Source of the DNA: Eutypella sp. D-1
Taxonomy: Eukaryota; Ascomycota; Sordariomycetes; Xylariales; Diatrypaceae
Assembly: GCA_023313575.1 (NCBI GenBank)
Contig: JAJTTP010000038.1
Location: 1-64,000, forward strand
Direction: 5' to 3'
Length of the DNA stretch: 64,000 nucleotides
A program made the translations under genes and the position numbers. This document shows positions 58,190 through 64,000 of the stretch, piece by piece. The notes beneath the pieces are model-generated. The model made no database searches, was not told the DNA's origin, and was given only the letters and a program-made list of their open reading frames with translations. Each line of letters begins with the position of its first letter. The first letter of the stretch is position 1.

Positions 58190-59030
58190 CACGCGGCGCC
58201 CTGGGCCTCCGAGCTCGAGGATATCGAAAGCGAATGCGCGGTTAAGCAAGTGAAATGACGGCAACATATACGCACCACTTCAGGCGTCCGTGCTGGGCTT
58301 GGGCCAGAAAACGCTGCCGTTGCGGATCTACGCAATGTCGGCCAGGTCGTCCCCAAAAATGTCGCAGACCTGGGACAGCAAGGTAGGATTCCCCAGGGAC
58401 AGCAGCGGGACCCTAACGGTGGGCTGTACACTGCCGAAGCCTAAGGGCTTTTGAGATGGGTGTCAGGGAAGTGACCGATTAGCCGTGAGCCTCATTCGTA
58501 GCACGTTAGTACAGCCGTGGCCGCTTAAATCAACCAAGCAGAAAGTGTCTAGGTAGCCGACGATGGGGTACGGCTTGAACGGGACCGAGTTGAGGCACCC
58601 GTCATCCTCCTCGCGCGCTCATAATTGCCGCGGAGGCTGCCGTCCTTAGCGGCGACCACGACGTCCAGCAGCCCGTTCTTGTGAACGTGCTTATAATGCC
58701 AGTCCGCGGCAGGGGACCACGCTACGTTTGGCGTGATGACCGCCAGGCGTGGCTCCCCAAATCAGAGGGTAGCCGTCCCTGGAGAGGTTGCGCTGGTAGT
58801 GCCATCCGGCGCCTTCAGCCTTGATGAGCAGGCCAGGCGCACCCTCGCCATCGCGTGCGATCCATTGCGCCGCCGAGGTGTTCGGGCCAGAAACGCGCAG
58901 GCCCAGTCCTTCGACCAACAGAGCTGCGAGCGAAGGTGGCGCCCAAGCGTGCGTCCGTTTCGGCGGTTCGTCTCCGTGGTCGCCTTAGTGGAAGATCGCC
59001 TCAAACAGCCACTGCAAAGGCCGAGCCACA
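58190..59030 (-). pseudogene. Tc-toxin B-component/SpvB-like beta-propeller gene remnant
   Basis: Reading the minus strand from 59,020 to about 58,200, three kinds of segment recur in the order expected for the TcB/SpvB middle region. These are a WLFE segment followed by a GDHGDE-like stretch, an 'x-G-E-G-x-P-G-L-L' calcium-type repeat followed by GWHYQRNL, and an IRNG core followed by W-P. These are the FG-GAP/VCBS-like beta-propeller units of insecticidal toxin complex B proteins, which also occur in fungi. Each unit is in a different frame and separated by stops, so the gene is certainly broken; the N- and C-terminal parts are not readable. It cannot encode an active protein. Bacterial origin by transfer is possible for the family, but nothing here proves it. 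Confidence 0.55.
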
Positions 59031-60127
59031 ACGCTGCACTTGTCCACACCGCGGCTGGCGGTGGCGTTTTCTTATACTATGTAATAATGATACCATTGTG
59101 GTGACAAGGGCTGGGCCTTTTTTCAATATATTCTGGTCACGACGGACGCCCACGCTGTCCTCGGCCCGGTCTTATACGCGTACCTAACGTAGGTTTTACG
59201 GCTACCGTATTATTCTTCTAACACAGGCTACGAGAATATTTTCTTGGAAAAGTCCCGGCAAGCGCTGCTCATTCCGGCAGATGACCTCGTCGCTATGGCT
59301 AGGTGTCAGGGGAGAATAGAACTATAGCTTAAGGTGCCTTGGAATACGACGGAAGCTTGCTATAGTGATATTATAGGGTGCAAAGACAACAGATATTACG
59401 CCCTGGCCCGCACAAATATAGGGGAGCGAAGCCCCCTATATATAGACCTGGCTCCAGATAGCCCACCCTACGGGCGTGTGACTCTATATTTCCTCACACT
59501 ATACCCCGACCATAGATCGCGATGACACGGGTCATGGACGTCATCAGCAAACACACCATCCCCGACAGGCGTTGTCCATTTGCTAGACAATCATCGATTG
59601 CGACTCAACCCATGTGTGCCAACAGCCATCGACTATTTTGACAGACTTATTCATGGCGGCTAGGTGGCCTAGACCGGGGGGGGGGGGGGGGGGAATGAAT
59701 TGGGTTCACCGTAATTTGCACGGCGCGAAGCAGGGACTGGAGGGAGACGTACGGCTTGTATTAAACCTTGGCATTCAGGTCCCCATGCCTTCCAGTTACG
59801 TGATTCTCGAACAGCAGCGCGCCGCCGCCTGGGTACGTGAGGCACCCAGTCGTCTTCAGCTTGTATTGGGTGCCGGCGACCACTTTGTCGATATCGGACC
59901 TTGTCTGGTTTTCCAGGCTGCTCTAGAGTTCCTTTTCGTGCCCGTTCCACTGCCGGCTTTGATAGTCAGTGATTATAGGGAAAGGGGTATTCGTACTATG
60001 ATCAGGCGGACGGATTGTTGACACGGTTAGGAAATGGACCAGATAACCCACTCCCCTTTCCGGGGCTGAGCTAGATGCGCTACTTATGGCCCTCTGTACG
60101 TCCTGTAAATAGGGCTCCCAGTCATCT
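59031..60127. other. Repeat-derived DNA with a dispersed-repeat match
   Basis: 59,337-59,440 matches 26,380-26,462 in inverted orientation. An 18-base G run lies at 59,676-59,693. The frame of 135 residues at 59,614-60,021 crosses the G run and is not supported; on minus, 59,700-59,950 has a protein-like frame with one or two stops, of no recognised family. Confidence 0.4.
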
Positions 60128-61592
60128 TGTTAGTAGGTACGTACGTAAGGGAAAAAGATAACAATATGAAAGGTGGTAAGACTGGTGTTATATTCTGGTC
60201 TAAAATCTATCTATTTATTTAAAAAGGATACGGGCAAAGCCCGTATCCTTATATAAACGGGAGATAGGTATATAGGTACATCTTATTAATATATAAGTCT
60301 ATACCAGTAATTATTAATAACTAATATTTACTTTATTTTTTTTTGTAATTAAATAATTAAATAATAAATATTAATAATGTTACTTCCGTTTTATTTATCC
60401 TTTTAATTTTAAGATAATTTAATTATTTTCGATAAACGTTTTTATAAATTTATTAAATATTATTAATTTTTTTATTTTCGTAAAATTATTTTAATGCCAT
60501 TAAATCGATTATTAACTTTTTTTTATTAATATAAAGAAAAAGAATTAATGCATAAAATTAATAAGTCCCGGGGAAGTAATAAATACGTTAAAACTTTAAA
60601 CCATTTTATATATTTTATTAACTAAAACGTTATAAGTAATGCGTTTATACTTAATAAATAACTAATAAATAATATTATTTTTAATATTAAATTTATTATC
60701 GTAATTTTTTAATTTTTTATTATTTAAAACGATAATATAACCGATTTATGAACTTATATCTTTATTATTAACAAATAAATTATTAATAAAAATATATAAT
60801 TTTAATTTAATAAAATTTAATTCGATATAATTAAATCCGCGATTTTTATTATTTATTTATTATTTAATTTTAACGTTTAATATTTTAACTTTTTTAAAAC
60901 CGGGCTTAACGTATTATATTACCGTAAAATAATTGAATATAGCCTTTAATTAATAAATAAAAGAAATATAAGCTTCGTATATTTATTACTTAACGTATTT
61001 TTTTATTAACTCCGGGGGAAATGCTTTTAAGTTTAAAAGTTTTAACTTTTCGGTTTATCCTTTTTATATAATAAATACTTTATATTTATAAACGATAATT
61101 TATAAGCTATTAAAATCTTCGGTCGATCCGTTTTTTAATATTTTTTATAACCGTATTTTAATCTTTATTTTATTAAATACATTATTTTTTAAAGTTAAAA
61201 AATTTATAATACCGATATTAAAAATATGGTTTATTTAAAATCCCGTAATCTTAAATAGTTTTAAATCCGCTATTAATAAATAAAGGTTAAAAATTAATGG
61301 CTTTATATATAATTTTTATTAATAATATTATAAATAAGTTTTAAATTAATAAATACCCGATTCCGTAAAGTTATATAATAATTTAATAACATATAATAAC
61401 GTTTTTTCGGGGTATTTATTTTTTAATTTAATAAATAATTATATAAAGATAATCCGTTATATCGGTATTTTAAATTAGGTATAAGTTATAATAATATCTT
61501 ATATTATAACCTTTATTTTTTTAAACCGTAAAATAAAGGTTATTATTAAAATAAAACGTTAATTAGTTTATTAAATAATAAATGCGTAAATT
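60128..61592 (-). mobile_element. Third Ty1/copia copy, interrupted
   Basis: The LTR at 60128-60326 (199 bp, TGTTAGTAGGTACGTACG to AATAACTAATA) is followed by about 1.27 kb of internal sequence colinear with 34,529-35,960 of the complete element, including the RNase H remnant. It stops at 61,592, where a gypsy LTR begins. The remaining part should lie beyond the window. Confidence 0.88.
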
Positions 61593-64000
61593 TATAACGG
61601 CTGGTCTATTCCTAACTATTAGTCCAGTCAAGGGGTTTATATTAGCAAAAGTGCTGGGGTTTTAAATAATAAGTAATCACGTTTAATAATAATAAAAAGA
61701 AAAATGTTTTAAATAACCAAGTTATATTATAAACTAATAAGCTTAAAAATTATTTAAAAAAAAGGTAATAAACGTAACTATATACTATTTATATTTTTTA
61801 TTCTTAATATTAAAATATGTAATTATATTAAATCTTTAAATTATAACGGATCTAATTAATACTTTTAAATCCATAGATTATAACGGATCCATATATAGCT
61901 TTTTTTATAGCTTATTAAATATAACTGGCTTACATCTTTATTTTTCCGGCAGTACTGCTAATAAATAAGGTTACCAGCCCCCATTTAGCCTAATTAGGCC
62001 ATAATATAATCTCTCCCTTTTTAAGGTTTTTATCCTTAAAACCTAACTTCCGTGCTTTTATTTATTTTTTATAAATTTTTTCCGTCCTTATGTTTTTTAT
62101 CCTTTTATTATAATTAATCGTGTTTTTAAATCTTATTACCGTTTTAATTAACGGGACGGTTATAAAGCCTTTATTTTTTATATTTTATCCTTTAATTTCG
62201 AAATTATGCCTTATTCCTTTTATTTTCGTTATAAAAAGTAATACGTAATATCCGAAAGCTTTATTTGTTATTAAAATTACATTTTATATAAACGGTAATA
62301 TAATAACTCGGGGATTTTAATTAATTTTTTTTAAAACATCGTTTATAAATAGGATCGCTTAAAATATAAAAAGGTATTAATTAAAAAGTAACTCCTTTAT
62401 TTTTAAAAGGAAATAAACGAGGTTATTACGTATTTTTAATGTTTTCGAAAATTATAAGAGTTTTTTTAATATCGTAAGAAAAAAATGGTTCGTCGTAATT
62501 TTTAATCTTTAAAGGAATTAAAAAGTTTAAAGGAAAAAAAGCATCGGGCGGAAAATACGTATTTTACGGGATTTATTAAAATGTTAGTGGATTTTAAGGT
62601 TATTTCGGATTTTAATTAGTTTAAAATGGATATATCGGGTAATTTTAATTAAGATATTATTTTTGCTAACGCTTCTGTCGGCGTTAATAAAAATTCTTTA
62701 AAAAGCGTTAAGTATTTATTAAGTAATTAACAGGTTTTTATATATTTTCGGAATTATTATATCCCTTTTATTTAACCTTATATTTTATTTGTCCATCTTT
62801 TATTTATACGTTTAAGATTTTTTCTACTTTATATTCGTTTATTTTTATTTCGATATTATCTCGTCTTATTTTTATAACGTTTATATCCGTTACGTTCTTA
62901 AATAAAGAAACGTAAAAAATTAAATAAATCCTAACTTTTAATAATAAATCTAATTCGTAATTATTTTTTAATATTTCTTTAATAACTAAATATAATCCGA
63001 TATACTTATAATCGAATTTTTTATTAAATCGTTTTATCGTGATATTTTTTATAATTAAATAAACCATATTTTCCTCCGAAAAAGTTAATCCTTTTAACCT
63101 TTTTTAGTTATAATATCTATTTATTCGTTAATGGATAAATTCGAGCTTTACTTTTATTTTCTTATATAATTATTTAAATTATTCCGATATCAGCATAATT
63201 TTAATATTATCTGGTCCTTTTTTATAAACATTTTAATAAACGTTTAAAGTAAATCCGAAATTAACGTTAATAAATATTATTTGTATACTTTTATAATAAG
63301 CTATGTTATAAACTAATTATGTAATAAATAACCATTTTACTTAATTATTTTGTTTATAATTAATATATTATCGAAAATAAGTTTTTAACGTTTAATTAAT
63401 TCGTTCCGTTTATCCGTTTATTTAAAGTTTAAAAGTTATCGTAAGTTTAAAGTTTAATCTTAATTTTATTATAAAACTTTATTAAAATTTTAATATAAAT
63501 ATTATTCCTTTATCGGAGATAATTTCGAATATAAAGCCGTATATTATTATAATATGTCGTAAAAAGATATATATTATTTGCTTTACGTCGGTATTTTCGT
63601 TATATAAAATAAAATAAAAAAACTTTATAAATCGGTTAACGATTACGAATATATTATTATAACTGTTATATATTATTAAATCTTTTAATATCGGTAATTT
63701 AATAATAAAATTAAATATAATAAACTTTTATAATCGTTTATTAATTAATAATGGTTATAATTCTCCGTAAGGCTTATATCGTTTTACTTTAGGTTTTTTA
63801 CATATATTATATCGTTATCGTATTCGTTATATTACTAATTTCATTTTATCGAATACATAAATCCGTTATAATCGTTTAAAAAATTTATAATCTTTTAAGT
63901 ATTTATATAAAAGATATTCGTAAATCTTTTATATTAATTATTTTTACAGTTTTAATAATATTTATAATTTCTTTATTTGTTTTTTTTTTAATAAATTATT
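61593..64000 (-). mobile_element. Second Ty3/gypsy copy, runs off the window
   Basis: The 414-bp LTR (61593-62006) starts TATAACGGCTGGTC and ends GGCCATAATA. The internal sequence from 62,007 is colinear with 4,206-6,200 of the complete element. An 87-residue open frame at 62804-63067 (minus) keeps the integrase C-terminal signature (KRFNKKFDYKYIG, IFYVSLFKN). It is inserted in the copia element; the other LTR and the target duplication are outside the window. Confidence 0.9.

Noticed and set aside
59614..60021. 135-residue ORF
   Set aside because: It crosses an 18-base G run coding poly-Gly and shows no domain.

Overview
This window looks like a chromosome segment of a filamentous ascomycete (Pezizomycotina; Sordariomycetes is my guess). 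Four things point there: short GT-AG introns with CTAA-type branch sites, a fungal non-reducing polyketide synthase, a fungal NACHT (NLR-like) pseudogene, and long AT-rich blocks of transposons ruined by G:C to A:T transitions typical of repeat-induced point mutation (RIP). The window alternates between GC-balanced gene islands and RIP-degraded transposon blocks with sharp edges.

Left part (1-12,238). The 3' end of a secreted-type FAD-linked (berberine-bridge/carbohydrate oxidase-like) oxidoreductase is followed by a 467-bp TA-flanked inverted-repeat element. Next comes a complete but dead Ty3/gypsy retrotransposon (3,791-10,641) on the minus strand, with two 415-bp LTRs and an ACCTG target duplication. 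It sits in AT-rich repetitive DNA that resembles itself on both sides of the insertion.

Polyketide island (12,239-20,272). One intact three-exon gene encodes a non-reducing PKS of about 2,618 residues with the order SAT-KS-AT-PT-ACP-CMeT-reductase. This architecture makes a C-methylated aromatic aldehyde released by reduction. A short-chain dehydrogenase (27,982-29,142, minus) and the FAD oxidoreductase at the left edge are possible pathway partners, but transposon debris separates each of them from the PKS.

Middle part (20,273-40,594). This holds old Ty3/gypsy remnants, two solo LTRs of about 120 bp with target duplications, and the SDR. It also holds an NLR-type gene killed by RIP-like stops, by a 630-bp hAT-type MITE (8-bp duplication TTAACAGG) and by a copia fragment. 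A complete, RIP-degraded Ty1/copia element follows (34,328-40,594, minus strand, duplication GTGGC).

Right gene island (40,980-53,272). There are five protein genes I cannot place in a pathway: a single-pass membrane protein, a 683-residue secretory-type protein with a regular amphipathic helical stretch, a 1,090-residue protein ending in an Ulp1-like (C48) cysteine-protease domain, a small basic/acidic protein, and a tail-anchored protein split by a poly-C frameshift. Long intergenic spacers are rich in TACCTAGGTA palindromes and minisatellites.

Right end (53,273-64,000). Here there is a third short LTR and a heavily broken gene resembling the B-component beta-propeller of Tc (insecticidal toxin complex)/SpvB proteins. 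A truncated copia element at 60,128 is itself interrupted at 61,593 by a second copy of the same gypsy family, which runs off the window. I saw no rRNA, tRNA or CRISPR array. All calls come from reading the sequence; no database search was made.
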